Assembly (NCBI GenBank): GCA_031763025.1
Contig: JASSKH010000002.1
Coordinates: 17,272,468-17,336,467, forward strand
Origin: Macrocystis pyrifera
Taxonomy: Eukaryota; Sar; Phaeophyceae; Laminariales; Laminariaceae
Reading direction: 5' to 3'
DNA: 64,000 bases
Below the pieces are notes generated by a model. That model saw only the letters and a program-made list of their open reading frames with translations, was not told the DNA's origin and made no database searches. This document shows, in pieces, positions 1 through 11,820 of this stretch (positions are counted from its first letter, which is position 1; each line of letters begins with the position of its first letter). The position numbers and the translations under genes were made by a program.

Positions 1-220
1 CTATCCACGATCCCCATCAGCTGCACCGCCTTCCATCTTTCCACCCTCAAAAACGCTTCCCGAGGCCTGAGATGACCCGCAGCCACCTCCTTGCTGGTCT
101 CTTGTATCAAATCACCATAACCACCATCACCACACATATATATTTATTTCAAGAACGTCCAACCCGCGCTGGGCTGACCGGTAACTGCCCAAGCCAGAGA
201 CTTCTTCTGCCACGCTAGCG
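1..220 (-). mobile_element. internal 5' region of family X, cut by the window edge
   Basis: Positions 1-220 are the reverse complement of 18388-18608 with scattered differences. They contain the primer-site-like CGCTAGCG and the start of the same first ORF, whose ATG lies near position 150 on the minus strand. Over the part visible here that ORF stays open, with substitutions such as K to E and T to A relative to the other copy. The rest of the element lies outside the window. No known domain is recognised in this N-terminal stretch. Confidence 0.55.
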
Positions 221-497
221 TGTTGGAAGGGCCTCAAGCTCAGACGGATATCAGGCGAGGACGATCGAGAAGAGCTCACGTAGCTCACAGGAAAAACACG
301 CAGATGTATATTATTCAGTACAAAAGACAATGAAAGATGCTTCCACGACATCGTACCAGCACATAAAAGGCGGCTAAAGATAATTCCCACCATTCGTGCC
401 GACGGACCCTCTTGGCCACATCATAAAAGCCACCATCCATATATAACTCCTGAGTAGTCTACGATAAATCCATGTCGATCTCCGATCACAACCAATT
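221..497 (-). repeat. LTR of copia-type family X (5' LTR of an element running off the left edge)
   Basis: Read on the minus strand this 277-bp block begins near TTGGTTGTGATCGG and ends CTTCCAACA. It is the reverse complement of 16749-18387 (once two insertions there are removed) and of 51400-51677. On the minus strand CGCTAGCG (213-220) follows immediately and the element's internal region starts, so this is a 5' LTR. Assignment to copia rests on the third copy, where the same LTR lies downstream of a copia RNase H remnant. It does not begin with TG, so its exact outer edge is uncertain. Confidence 0.6.
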
Positions 498-603
498 AAA
501 ACCTACACTAGTAGGACATCAACAGCCGCAGCTTATGCAACCAAAGCAACCAGCACACCTCCTGCTACCTTCAGCAGCATCCGCAGTTTTTTTGTTGCTG
601 CTG

Positions 604-638
<35 letters not shown>

Positions 639-1415
639 TCATCATGGGAGCGGTGTTGTAGCCGCTCCTATCGCCGTGGCTGCAACACGACTGGTAGCTG
701 TACTACGGTTGGTCTTGATGTTATCGTCAAAACGCGTGCTCGCAAGACACTCCCACTGCCTACACTTGATCAGAACGCGGTGAAACGAAAAGTACGAGAA
801 AGCGACACCTAACCCGCCAGGCAATGAAAGCACCCATATAAGCCTCATAGCCGAACTCACGTTATTGCAACATGCCGGCCGCCTTGCAGTCGCGTGTGTT
901 GTAAGGAAAACGGACTTGGCCGTTCAGGTCGAGGCCAGTGTCTGTGCGTGCTTCCGCCGTCATGGTTGTCAAAGCACTTGGCCTTCCACACCACAACACT
1001 TGGCTCACAGGAGACCAAGGGTGAGCGTAGGATGGTCCCTAACTCAGAGAGTCCAGGGGTGTGTGCAGAGTGAAATCCAAGTGTGCGAAATGCCGGGTGT
1101 GTGCTGTGAGCGCGGGCCTTGCGGCGCGATGCCAAGCAAGTGCGGCGCGATGTCATAAGCAAACTGGGTCTCCTGATTGGTCAATGCTAAGCAAAAATGG
1201 GTTTCCACACATTGGGTGCGTTGCGATGCGCAAATAGAGCGATATGATTGGAGAATGCTAAGCAGATCTGGCCCGGTATACGAACGACTCGCCGCATTGG
1301 TGGGCACACATTACCCCGACATCCCAATACCCTACTGCCGGAATCCCTTTCCAGCTTGGAACTCCCCAATCTACCATGGATCTTATATGTCGTGTATCTG
1401 AGTACAATCAACAGG
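498..1415. other. no recognisable gene
   Basis: Contains a CTG/CTA microsatellite (about 592-636) and short ORFs on both strands that match no family I know. A motif with AATGCTAAGCA occurs twice (about 1185 and 1254) together with similar flanks, a weak local duplication. Nothing here supports a gene. Confidence 0.4.
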
Positions 1416-1934
1416 CTGAGAGAGAAGCTCTGCTGTAAGATTTTTTCTTTTTTTCATTTTTTGACTGGTGTAAGGTGTTCCACTCAAGTAGTAAATTCTT
1501 ACACGAAAGGGGACGGGGATTTTATTTCTTTTAGAAATTTTCGGTTTCATTTTCATTGTTTTTGCTGTGTTGCTGTGTGTGCCGTTCTGTGCTTAATCTT
1601 TCGTACATACGACGAGTACACGGACACAGAGCATATCGAAAGGAGAAAATAAGCACCCTACCTGGGGTATGTACGTATGTACGACGTGTGAGCGAGCGTA
1701 GCGGAAAACCGCCCGCGACGCGAAGCATATGCGGCGTCCGAGCTGTTTTCTCCTGAAGCATGGCGGCGGGACTCTTGGCATTATCAAGTCGCCAGTTTGC
1801 AGCTAACTACAGGGGCCATAAAAAAAACAATATTCAATCATGGACCTCTGTCCGCTTCGCATCATTTGATGTTTCCTCCCTGAGCGAGCGTAGCGGGCGG
1901 CGTAGGCTGCCCGCCGAGCGAAGCGCCTTGTAGA
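1416..1934 (+). repeat. BA repeat, A half (left unit of a tandem pair)
   Basis: This is the second half of a ~1.17-kb dispersed repeat also present at 10617-11105, 47939-50266 (two units), 52078-53262 and 61983-63135. It starts inside the end of the preceding B half (GAGAGAAGCTCTGCTGTAAG) and ends GCGCCTTGTA. It carries two GC-rich imperfect hairpins about 190 bp apart (around 1690-1725 and 1882-1930), both built on GAGCGAGCGTAGCGG paired with CCGCCCGC..GCGAAGC. It is followed directly by another B half, so units sit head to tail. Confidence 0.75.
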
Positions 1935-1935
1935 T

Positions 1936-2622
1936 ATACCTATAGATATCTCAACCTCTGAGCGTGCTCGGTTGGTACATCCCTGGCCTCTCAGAGCTCC
2001 CACTTGGGAATCGCCTCCGTTTATTACTTGCCGGACCGTTCCAGCGAGTCTTTGTGTTCTCCATTTATTTCTCGTCGTACTTTCAGTCCTTCTTTCCTTT
2101 TTTCTTCTTTCGTTTCGTGTGCGTGCGTGTACTCCGAGCACGGTTGCGCGGGCGAACCCGGCACCGTCGCGGGTGTCAGCGGATGCTGGCGAGTAGAGGG
2201 GGAGTTGCAAGGAGCGCGGTCGCCGCTTTCGTGCCTAGGCGTCGCGTGTGCCTCGAGACACGAGGGATGCATCAATAGGCTCTGTCTGGCCTCCATTTGT
2301 GATTTTGGATAGAGTACGTACGAGTATTTAAGATTCGCTCGGTATTGTAAAATAATATTCAAGCGGTGCTTATTTTTGCGACCGGGATGAGAGTCACAAG
2401 AGGGAGGTACCCCGAATGAGCACCAACATTGTCGAGCTTGCGTCGAGGTCCACGGTGAGCACCGGGCTTCACGCAAGGCGGGCGACGGGGCTCACTGTGG
2501 AAGAGAGGGAGGGAAGCTTTACCCGGACTGAATCGGTGGCGAGATGGTCGCGAGAGGGGCGGGCGGCGTTCGAGGCTGAGAGAGAAGAAGCTCTGCTGTA
2601 AGATTTTTTCTTGTTTTTTCAT
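1936..2622 (+). repeat. BA repeat, B half, broken by the 8-kb TIR element
   Basis: B half of the BA repeat, starting near GATATCTCAACCTCTGAGCG. It contains a 61-codon ORF (2416-2601) starting MSTNIVEL and ending near EREEALL; the same frame is open in the copies at 49602-49784 and 52547-52729, and degraded in the others. A role for this peptide is unknown and it resembles no family I recognise. The repeat stops at TTTTCAT (2616-2622), exactly where the TIR transposon begins; its continuation resumes at 10617. Confidence 0.75.
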
Positions 2623-2699
2623 CAATGGGAATGACTAGGATTGGGGACTCACAGGGGACGTTTAAGCCCATCCCCCTGTAGCGAGGTACGTGTAAAAAT

Positions 2700-5330
2700 G
2701 GCGTTCATTGTGTGTAGGCGTTACTGACCGGGGATAACATAACTGAGCACCCAGAGTGCACACTTCATTCGGGGACTGGAGACGAAGCCGGACCACTACA
2801 GGCGCCAATGGTTGCTCTATGGGTGCTCTGCTGCCTCCTTCTGCTGTGCCCAGGAGATCAGGCCCTGAAAGGTTTGGACGCGAAAAAATCGAGAGCATTT
2901 TGCATACCATTTTTCGGGGTGAAGAATGCCCGATCTATCGGAGTCGTTGCTGTTACTATCCTATCCACGAGTGCTGTACCCGATCCCGTTCGCCGTTTGC
3001 TTCGCGTGCTCATAGCCAGGACGTCTTGTTAATTGGCGCAAGTTTCCGTTTGAGAAACGATCCTCCACACGATGCAAACTTGATATCTGCTTGAACGTTT
3101 TGTTCCAAATTGCGATATCCCGACGAGATGCGGCCCACAACCCACAACCCACAACATTCAAAATTCAAAATTCGCATTTCATCACTGACCGACACCTGTG
3201 TCTGTTATTGCCACGTATACTGCCTGTATGTCCCCGTACCGTACAGCAGTACGTATTCGTATACCAGGTATACTTCATAGATCACAGGGTCTATTGCTAT
3301 ACGTACCAGGGGTATGTAGCAGCAGCTGCTTGACGGCTGAACCGAATTCTCGTGGACGGCAAGATCGAACCGGTACCTGAAGGCGGCCAGTTTTTGGAGA
3401 TGTCACAGGACGCCCTGGCCAGGGTTTTTGGGACGACGCTGCAGAGACAGAGAGGGGAGCAGCTTCATCAGTGAAAGCTTCCGCTCTGAGGGCGACGGCT
3501 ACGACAGAGGGGCCCGTAGAAGGTGGGTCCCGTTGGACTCGTATTACAGCAGCAGTAGTGCTGTTCGACTGGCGTGGACGCCGCAGGTGGCAACAACAGC
3601 AGCAGTAGTCCGCATATTTTATTTCTGAGGTAGCAAGATGTAGTACGAGTACGAGAGATAGAGGACTTCGTTTGTCTCTACAGAGTATTGTCCCTGTAAA
3701 AGCTGAACCCGCCGCGTTTTTGACGACAGACTTGGAAAAAACACCGGGCCGGTCATCCGGTCATCGATTTACACACCAAGGATCTACCAGAGGGTAAAAC
3801 TTTCAGGGCCGATGTAAGCCTGATCTGTAGTACCCAGCTCATGTTCGCGGGTGAGAGCCGTGTAACCTGCCTGCTTGATCTACGAGTACGAAACGTTTCC
3901 TGTTTGGGATCTGTACTGTACAGATCTTCCCCAACATATCATAGCGGTACGACCTAAATCATCTACTACTACAAGAGGTCGTGATCTATCCGACTTATAT
4001 TTTTTTAAAAGCACATGACGGCCACAAGCAGTAATAAGAAACCAAGCCGAGATCTATAACGTACTGAATTTATTGTAGAACACGCCCTCTTTTCCAGGCT
4101 GAGCAGATTCCCTGTTTGTTAAAAGGTGGTTATTACCTCACTTGGAGTTACATGATGTGCACACAGATAATTTGCGCGAGTACAGTATGACATGAAAGGG
4201 ACTTGAGAGGGTAAAGATATCGACAGAAAAAAATCACGATTATATAAAGTGATACCAGGTATATCGACAACGTCAACCAGCCCGGGTCGCTGGGGTAGGT
4301 GTGCGACACCTGTTTAGACTGGTGATACTGTGAGGATAACAGGGTGGGAGACAGATTGTATCTTGGCAAGTTTGCAAACTCTAGCTTAGACGCTTGGAAA
4401 GGTCTCAATGAAAACTCGTAATTTTGATTTGTACTATTAATACAGCCGTAGTATACGGCAGTACCGGCCCTCTGATATGAAACGGATAAATTGGTTCAAA
4501 GCCATTGATACATTATTCATTTGAGAAGCGTGTGCCTTGCACAAACAAACTTCGGTATATAGCATACCAGGTATCGAGTTTCTTACTTCTCGCTTTTTTG
4601 AGGTCAAGTTTCTTGTGGTGCTCTTTGCGAGGGGGGCGGTAGTGTCGATGCCACGGGGCCCCAAAAGCCCAAAGGGTTGTCGAACATCAATTAATTGTGC
4701 GCGTCTGACGTATCGCGCATTTTTCAAAGTTGAGTATCAATCACTATTTCAGTCGTACTCACAGCTAGCTGACGTATTCGTTTCCCCCCGAGCAAGTCTG
4801 AGTAGCCGAATAACCAACGACCACGCTGCGTGTCACAGCTCGTTTACGTATTCTCGTTATAGAAGACGGACGACAGCATCTCCAACAGCGAGTACACGAG
4901 TACCCGGGGAGGAAAATGAAATGCGCTTCGTGCCAAGTGCTACTCGTATCCGTGAAAATTGTTTGGGAGACGGGTATTAGTCGCGAGTACCCGGGTAACC
5001 GGTCAAAGAGATACACCTCTACTGCATGAAGTTTTTTTCATGGACCACTACATATTGTATTAATAGTATATGCTAGCAACACGGCCGTGGTTTTCTGTAA
5101 CCCGATATCCCGCATCGGTAAATTGATAAACTATCGCTGCATTAGTATTGCCATCTCAGTCATCCGGGGGGGGAAATAGATACAGTTGACACGCTCCCGT
5201 ACATGGACCAAACTACCTCTGCGACGGTCCCCGATGCCCACCTACCCCACCCCTCCCTCCCCCTTGCCTGCACACCCTTCCCTTCCCCTTTCCCTCCCTC
5301 CCCTTTTGGCTTCGCTGTAACGTTTCCAGA
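2700..5330. other. unassigned interior of the TIR element, left part
   Basis: Many short ORFs on both strands, none similar to a family I know. The longest (4537-4980, plus, 147 codons) has no recognisable motif and mixed composition. Short palindromic GTACGTAC-type words are frequent here, as elsewhere in the window. I see no supported gene. Confidence 0.3.
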
Positions 5331-5335
5331 GGGTC

Positions 5336-5464
5336 ATGGAGGCACCCGAGTTCGATGGAACTCTAAAGCGCAAGAAGCCCTCTGGCGACGCCGGGAGTGT
5401 TTCCAAGTCAAATAGGGACAGCCCATCTACCAAGAAAAGCAAGACATCATGGCTTATGTTTTGA
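5336..5464 (+). CDS. small lysine-rich ORF or exon in the TIR element
   Basis: A 42-codon ORF beginning MEAPEFDGTLKRKKPSG and ending KKSKTSWLMF before a stop. It has two basic clusters that could be nuclear-localisation signals. A ~90-nt C/T-rich tract ends in CAG just upstream (5240-5330), which looks like a splice acceptor, so this may be an internal or terminal exon. The TSW..F ending is reminiscent of the ending of the candidate exon at 10383-10493. Function unknown. Confidence 0.25.
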   Translation: MEAPEFDGTLKRKKPSGDAGSVSKSNRDSPSTKKSKTSWLMF

Positions 5465-7591
5465 CCTTGGCATGATTCATGTGTTTTATTGGCTTGCACG
5501 CACGTGGTTTTGCATTGTTTCGAATATGATGCAAGCTAAAACAATCTAAGTAAGTATTCAACACGAACTACTTGACTCGGTTGGCGCAATCTCGGCTTCC
5601 ATTGTGTTTGCTGTTCTGAGGTTTACTATGTGGATGGGGGGGGGGGGGGGGGGGGGGGGGCGACGGAGCATAGTTCCTGCTCCTAATAAGAGACACCTCC
5701 AACAATTGGGCGCTCATTACGTTGTTTCCATATATTACATAAAAACGTTTTGGTAACCTTATCCCCCTCCTGTTTGGTCGCCTGTAGATGGGGGGGAGGG
5801 TTACTGGGTTAGCGTTGGAGGGGGGGGGGTTAGGCGTGGCGTACATAAAAGATTGACCTCTACGGATTACCCTGAATGCTCGGTTGACGTTGAGTCATTG
5901 CTTGCAATGATGAAGGTACACTGCTTGGCTCGGTGGATGTGTATTGACTTGCAAGTCTTGTTAGTTTTTGTCCTGAGTGTTCTATCGGTGAGAGGAGGGG
6001 TGTAACTGATTTTGTCTTACGCGCACGAGGTTTGCATCAACTTGCGTACGGTACAAAACCAATGAAACCAACTATTTTCACATGAAATGGTTGTCTCGGT
6101 TGATGCGCTTTCGGCTTCCGATACCTTGTAGGTAGCTGTGTTTGTTGGTATGGGATTTCATGGCGGGGTCGCGGGTTACTGAGGGGAAGCAGGTGAAATT
6201 ATACATAATACACGAACAGCAGTGTTGGTTTGTATGCTTGTCTGGTGTATCAGCATTGTATCAAATTATGCAGTTGAACTGCTTGGATCAGTTGGTGTGT
6301 TTTCGTTTTGCAGGGTGGTGTATTTTCGCGGGCTATTTTTTTTTTTCATCAGTGAGGAAGTGGGTGGGGGGAGAAAAAAAAAAAACTACGAGGGACTATT
6401 TGTACGCTTGGCTGAACGTAGCGTCATAGTTTTCCATGCTTCGGTTGTAGTAGATATTTAAAGCATCACGGCGAGTCGCAAGGTTTATTAGTTATGAACG
6501 CGGTCTCACTATACATGTGTGGGGGTTGCGGTTGTGACCACACTGTTGCACTTGGCTGGATTGATACACATAGTTCCTTGGTGGGTTCCTCGTGCGATAT
6601 TTTGTCGCGGAAGTAACAGTCGTTCTGTTTTACATATACACTATCCTGTCATGTGATGCCGAAAAACGCAGTGTCTGGCAGTCTCGAGAAAAACACAAGT
6701 ATTGATGCACGTTCGTTTTTCCCCCCCCCAACCTTACGTGTGTCAAAAGTAACATCAAGAGCGGTACATCAGGTTAATGTGGTGCCGAATCGTTTGTTTC
6801 CTGCCTACTACGCTAAACACCGTCCTGACTACGGTCGAAAATACACATACAGAATCAAATTAAGGAGCGCGTACTTTCGTAAATTATTCTTTCTGCATTA
6901 CAATGAGTCCACACAAAGCGTCACAATTTTCGCACGGTACTCTCGGCAATTGTACGGAAGCCGAGCCATATCACAGAAAGCCAGATCAGTCATCCCATAC
7001 AATGTGCTATCGACTCGTGCAGTACACACAAACGGAGCAACAGAGTAACATATATCAATCACTAATATGAATCCACTCTACCTCATGCCCACCAGATGGG
7101 CATACAGAAGCTTACGAGGGGGGGGGGGGGGGGGGGGGCGGCAGTGGAATTGAAGGAGAGGCCTGTTGAATGTCGTATCTTTGGCACTGCCCCGCCAAAT
7201 TTCTCCACTCTTTCCCTCGATCCTCCTCCAGCCAATTGTATTGGCGACCACGGCGTTCGATCTGATTTCGAGGCAAGACCCGCTATCTATTATGCACGAC
7301 GAAACGAAAATTCAGCACCACAATTTAACCTTCGAATAAACAACACGGTCAAAATTACCCTCAAATAACAAGCGCCACATATTACTGCGAGGGTTCGGGG
7401 GAGGGGGAGGGGCACCCGAAAATTTACAAGCAAGGCAACAGCGACAAAATCAGGGGGGTTGAAAACACGACTGCACCGACCATCACAAACCACCTCCCCG
7501 TTATGAGCGATAGTGGCGTCAACAAAAATATTCGTGCCCATCACCACCTACTGCTGCACACGACGGCAAATATTAACCAGATCGAAGACAG

Positions 7592-7846
7592 CTAGTCCGT
7601 TTTCTCGTCGACAACGACTTCTCCAGTGCCGGCCGCAATTTCCACTGCCGCGGCATTGGTCGTGCCTTCATCAGCCTCCGAATCGGTAACCCGGCCAATA
7701 CCCGGTGCCATTTGGCGCAACAACAATTGCAGACCCGACTTCTTAAGAGAGGGTGGCGGTTTGACGCCACACTTCAAAATGTACTCCCGAATGTGAGCAG
7801 CAGTCAAAATTTGACGGGACGAACCTCTGTACCATGGCCAGACCAA
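7592..7846 (-). CDS. possible coding exon in the TIR element, SAP-like helix pair
   Basis: An 84-codon open frame ending in a stop at 7592. The stretch LTAAHIREYILKCGVKPP followed by a Lys/Leu-rich helix has the spacing of a SAP-type DNA-binding motif (helix, Gly turn, Lys/Leu-rich helix). An Asp/Glu-rich tail follows. Upstream the frame merges with an overlapping frame (7743-8024), so an exon boundary or frameshift near 7800-7850 is likely; an AG after TACAG is one possible acceptor. Assignment to SAP is by eye and weak. It lies on the same strand as the candidate first exon at 10383-10493. Confidence 0.3.
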   Translation of the reverse strand: MVWPWYRGSSRQILTAAHIREYILKCGVKPPPSLKKSGLQLLLRQMAPGIGRVTDSEADEGTTNAAAVEIAAGTGEVVVDEKTD

Positions 7847-8881
7847 GGTTCGTAGCTACCGGCGCCAGAAAGCTCTTGCGCCCCTGACATTTTGCCTTAA
7901 CTCCTTCGGTCACTCGTGCAATGACCTGCCTTTCCGCGGGGAGCCTGTCGATAATTGCTTCCACCAGTTGGGCATGGCTCTGTATCACAATAGGACAATA
8001 TATACCTGTATCACAATAGGACAATAGGTCATCACTACTGCTCGGTAGTAGTAGTAGTAGTAACGTCGTTTAGGATCGTCACAGCTATGCCGGTTTCAGT
8101 CTTGAACACGGGACAACGGCTCTATCGTGCGTCCCCCGGCCGCTCGCGGCACCGCGGCCGTTCCACGGTCACTCCATTCGGCAGCCCTCCGTGTCCCCGC
8201 CGAAGGAATTGGCGAACGGGGGGCGTAGGAAGGCGCCATCCCGGGGGGCGGGTCGCTCTCCCCGGCATGGCGGAGTATGGAAAAATAAACGGAACTCACA
8301 GTACAATACAGGAACAAGCGCGATATGAACCCGCATGTCTACTGTCGTACGTACTGATGTAGTACATGGTGGGTGAGTTGGTGCGTGGGTTGGTTAGTAT
8401 GTGGGCGAGTGGGTTCGTGGCTTTGGGTAGTTGCCGTATTTTTACTGTTTCGTTTACTCCACTTGTGCTTCCACCACCGGACCATGGTGCTGCTACGTAT
8501 GAACTGGGCACTCATCTACTGCTGCACCCACTGCTGTACTGCTGTAGTACATGGCGGTTGGGCGGATGAGTTGGTGGGTGAATGGGTCGATGGGTTAATC
8601 GGTGGGTGGGTGGGTGAGTGGATTGGTGAAAGGGTGAGTGGCTTCGTGAATATGTGTGGCGGCCGTGCTATTTTTTTTGTATTTGTGTTTTGTCCGCTGG
8701 ATATGCTGCCACTATACCCGACCCGCTGGCATACTGCAGCATACCACTACAGTACGCGTAGTGCTTCCAAACTACGCCCCGACCGCATGGTAAATGCCCG
8801 GGCCGCCTTTTCACGCTCGGAATATCACAAGCTCGAAAGAAAATCACGCCCCCTGAGGCGTCCACTATCGTATTACGGTAC

Positions 8882-9010
8882 CTTCGTATGCGCCTTCCCC
8901 TCTCGATCATCCGGACCGGCTTCCAACGCTTTGGTCTCCGTCTCCGGTTCCCAACCATCCGAAGGGGTGCCCTGCAGTTCGGCAAGAGCTGCACGCACTC
9001 TTCTCCCTCT
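8882..9010 (-). CDS. possible coding exon in the TIR element
   Basis: On the minus strand an open stretch reading VRAALAELQGTPSDGWEPET then Glu/Asp-rich residues ends at AAG|GTACCG, a plausible donor. Its composition (acidic, few rare residues) resembles real coding sequence more than the surrounding frames. No domain recognised and no start assigned. Confidence 0.22.
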
Positions 9011-10382
9011 CATCCTTACTCATCGTCATGGATAATTATAGTATCTGCAAGGAAAAACATCAAGAGGTAGCGAAGGGGTTGCTTCTCCGCTAATGAGAAT
9101 ATAGAGGCATTTCGACGTACGTTAGCCAATCGTAGAGGTTGCGGTTGGCATGCCCCCCGTAAGGATAAGACTTTGTAACCTACGACGTCGCGCGCAGTCC
9201 TTCGATGGCCAAACGAGTACCGGATCACAGATTGCGTATCACGACTAACCTCTGACCCCGTCGTCCTCGCTGACCCCGTCGTCCCCGCCGTCCTGTTTAA
9301 CCATGCACTTCGCTTCGTCGGTTTCTGCAGCTTCCTGTGATCACAGTGGGAACGACATTGAAGGAGTTTATCTTAATTTGACAAAACGGCTTGCAACGTT
9401 ATCTGCAGGCGCGGATCAATGGGTCTTGACTCCACCATAAACCAACCTTGCGCACCCTGGACAGACCATCCATTCCCAGTTCATGATCTACTGTAGTTCT
9501 TTCAAGGCAGATCTATTCCCAATCTTGTAATACCTACCTCATATAGCTGGGCCCGTGCTATAACATCTGTACGAGGGGAGTAGCACATGTTTCCTGGGTT
9601 GGATCTGTGCAATGCAGATCCTGCTAAACCTATCACGACGGCAGATGAGGAACTAGATGAACTACTGCTGTAGATAGATCATGATCAGTCCGAGGTGTGA
9701 AAAGTTGCACTCGACCTATCGATACACGACACTCACCGTCTCCAAACGCACGTCACTAGAACGATGAGCCGACCTCCTTTTTTTGCCTTCCCCCCGTGTG
9801 GACTCATTCCATCCACACACAGTCATTGGTCACTCCGTCGTCTCGCGCCCAAGGTTATCTCCAGCCCGGTATGTAGGATATCTGTGATATCCACGTACAA
9901 TTAGTCGGTCGAGTCGTGGTTCCACATACGGTTAACGACACGCAGTTGCGACATCGCGCGAAAAAGTATGTACATTAACGCGCCACCACAACCTCGAAGT
10001 GCCCTTCCGCTGCTGCTGTGGTTTGATTTGTTCCGTAGAGACAGAAGGATGACATCTCATCAGTACGTACATATCTGGTACTCGTCCGAACTCGCACGAG
10101 TTTTGCTCGGTGCTGGTGAGTTTGGACTGCTGTTGTAGTTGAACATGCGGTAAGTTACGATTTTGAACATCATGCCTAATTTTGAGGACAACGTCTACGT
10201 CTTGGTTAGAGTCGTTTGCCGAAAAAATGGTTGGAGAACATCCAGCAGTAGGCTGGCTGTCCTATCCAAGAAGAAACGGCGAACGGGAACGTCAAATGGA
10301 CGAGTGCGGTGGCCTGGCGTCCAAACGAAGTTGCTTCATGGCCTTGCGGCCGACGTAGCATTTTTCGATTTTCTTCGCTCAC

Positions 10383-10493
10383 CTTGAACGATATCCACGA
10401 ATTCTTCGTGGATGACGTCGCCGACGTGGTGCTGGATGGTTCCTGACTCTTTGTGGGCGCTGCGGTGGCCTGCTGCGCTGTCGCCGGTGCCAT
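10383..10493 (-). CDS. candidate first exon of a gene inside the TIR element
   Basis: On the minus strand, 123 bp inside the right end of the transposon, an ATG opens 37 codons rich in Ala, Ser, Thr and Gln that end in NSWISFK. They are followed at a codon boundary by AAG|GTGAGC, a good splice donor (phase 0). The short W..F ending resembles the start of BED-type zinc fingers in hAT transposases, but the zinc ligands are not visible, so that is only a suggestion. The downstream exon was not identified with certainty. The gene would read inward from the TIR, as transposase genes usually do. Confidence 0.4.
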
Positions 10494-10616
10494 ATGTGTG
10501 CAGCCCTAAGGGATTTCTCAAAATCCCAGAGGCGTGTTTTTTTTTACACGTACCTCGCTGAAAGCATTCCTTACCAAAAATCTTGAGTGAGTCCCCAATC
10601 CTAGTCATTCCCATTG

Positions 10617-11105
10617 GTTTTCATTTTTTTCTTTTTTTGACTGGTGTAAGGTGTTCCACTCAAGTAGTAAATTATTACACGAAAGGGGGCGGGGATTTTT
10701 TTTCTTTCAGAAATTTTCGGTTTCATTTTCATTGTTTTTGCTGTGTTGCTGTGCCGTTCTGTGCTTTATCTTTCGTACATACGACGAGTACACAGACACA
10801 GAGCATATCGAAAGAAGACAATAAGTACCCTACCTGGGGTATGTACGTATGTATGACGTGTGAGCGAGCGTAGCGGAAAACCGCCCGCGACGCGAAGCAT
10901 ATGTGGCGTCCGAGCTGTTTTCTCCTGAATGAAGCATGGCGGCGGGACTCTTGGCATTATCAAGTCGCCAGTTTGCAGCTAAACTACAGGGGCCATAAAA
11001 AAAAATATTCAATCATGGACCTCTGTCCGCTTCGCATCATTTGATGTTTCCTTCCTGAGCGAGCGTAGCGGGCGGCGTAGGCCGCCCGGGGAGCGAAGCG
11101 CCTTG
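10617..11105 (+). repeat. BA repeat, A half, continuation beyond the TIR element
   Basis: Resumes with TTTTCATTTTTTTC, the same internal point at which the B half stops at 2622, and runs to GCGCCTTGTAG. It contains both GC-rich hairpins of the A half. Together with 1936-2622 it restores one complete BA unit, which defines the TIR element's insertion site. Confidence 0.8.
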
Positions 11106-11820
11106 TAGTACTTACTGGTATACTTGTAGTACCCGCGGTACAGAACCCGAGACAACAGGCGGTATCCATGTCAGCAGCAGTAGCGAACCCCGCATTAGTG
11201 CGAGCCCGAAGAAAGTATACGCAGTAGTGTTTGTGTGTGTTCTTCACATTAAACCGTTCTTCTACTCGTCGACATCCAGCAAGCCCAGTGTCCGTGCTGA
11301 TTCTTCACCCTAGAAAGATACGAGCTCTGTGGTCACAGACTACGACACAGAGATAACACACCGTAATGCATTAATAGCCTACGTAATACCATGCCTTCGC
11401 ACTAGGTGCGGCCGACACAACATACATACATACGCCAGCAACCAAAATACACCATAAAGAAAGAGAAGCAACGAAAAAACCAAACCGAAAAAGAACAAGA
11501 AAAAGAAAAAGAAAAGGAGAAGAATCCCAAATAAATAAATATAAAATGGGAAGCCAAAGCTCAGACACATACATACTTACCCCGAGCATGAGCCAAAAGG
11601 GACGTGCAAGGGGAAAGATACGAGAAGGAAAAAGGGGACTATGCATCCCGGTGAACACTTAACTAAGTAAAAAGAGCAATAGTGAGTGGGCCAAAATACG
11701 CTCGTCACCCACCCACTATGTAGTACTTCTTTCATAAGGATAAGAAGGGAAAAAAATCAAAATGCATACCGAACGGCCGCAGCAGTTGGCGGTACGAGTA
11801 GCAAAGAAACGTCCAACCTA
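11106..11820. other. 3' region of the non-LTR element and flank
   Basis: On the minus strand this follows the stop codon of the 1,244-aa ORF. It is T/C-rich and contains a short (GTAT)n run at about 11418-11432 that may mark the element's 3' tail; no poly(A) was found. No target-site duplication could be fixed. The ORF at 11371-11658 on the minus strand is a low-complexity Leu/Phe frame and is not called. Confidence 0.35.

Larger units (their letters stand above)
2623..10616. mobile_element. 7,994-bp DNA transposon with 30-bp perfect TIRs, inserted in a BA repeat
   Basis: The left end starts CAATGGGAATGACTAGGATT and continues to position 2652; the reverse complement of that 30-mer ends at 10616 with no mismatch. 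A second inverted motif, AGCGAGGTACGTGTAAAAA, lies exactly 56 bp inside each end (2679 and 10560). The flanks are TTTTCAT (2616-2622) and TTTTCAT (10618-10624), and outside them the two parts of one BA unit resume, so the empty site can be read from other BA copies. A 7-8 bp duplication and CA-starting TIRs suggest a hAT-like element, but no transposase catalytic core was recognised. Candidate exons are listed separately. The remainder holds microsatellites, poly-G runs (5637-5660, 7119-7138) and unassigned sequence. Confidence 0.8.

Noticed and set aside
4537-4980. 147-codon plus-strand ORF inside the TIR element
   Set aside because: No motif, no splice context and ordinary composition; kept only as unassigned sequence.
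11371-11658. minus-strand ORF rich in Phe and Leu
   Set aside because: T-rich 3' region of the non-LTR element; no motif, and the composition explains the open frame.
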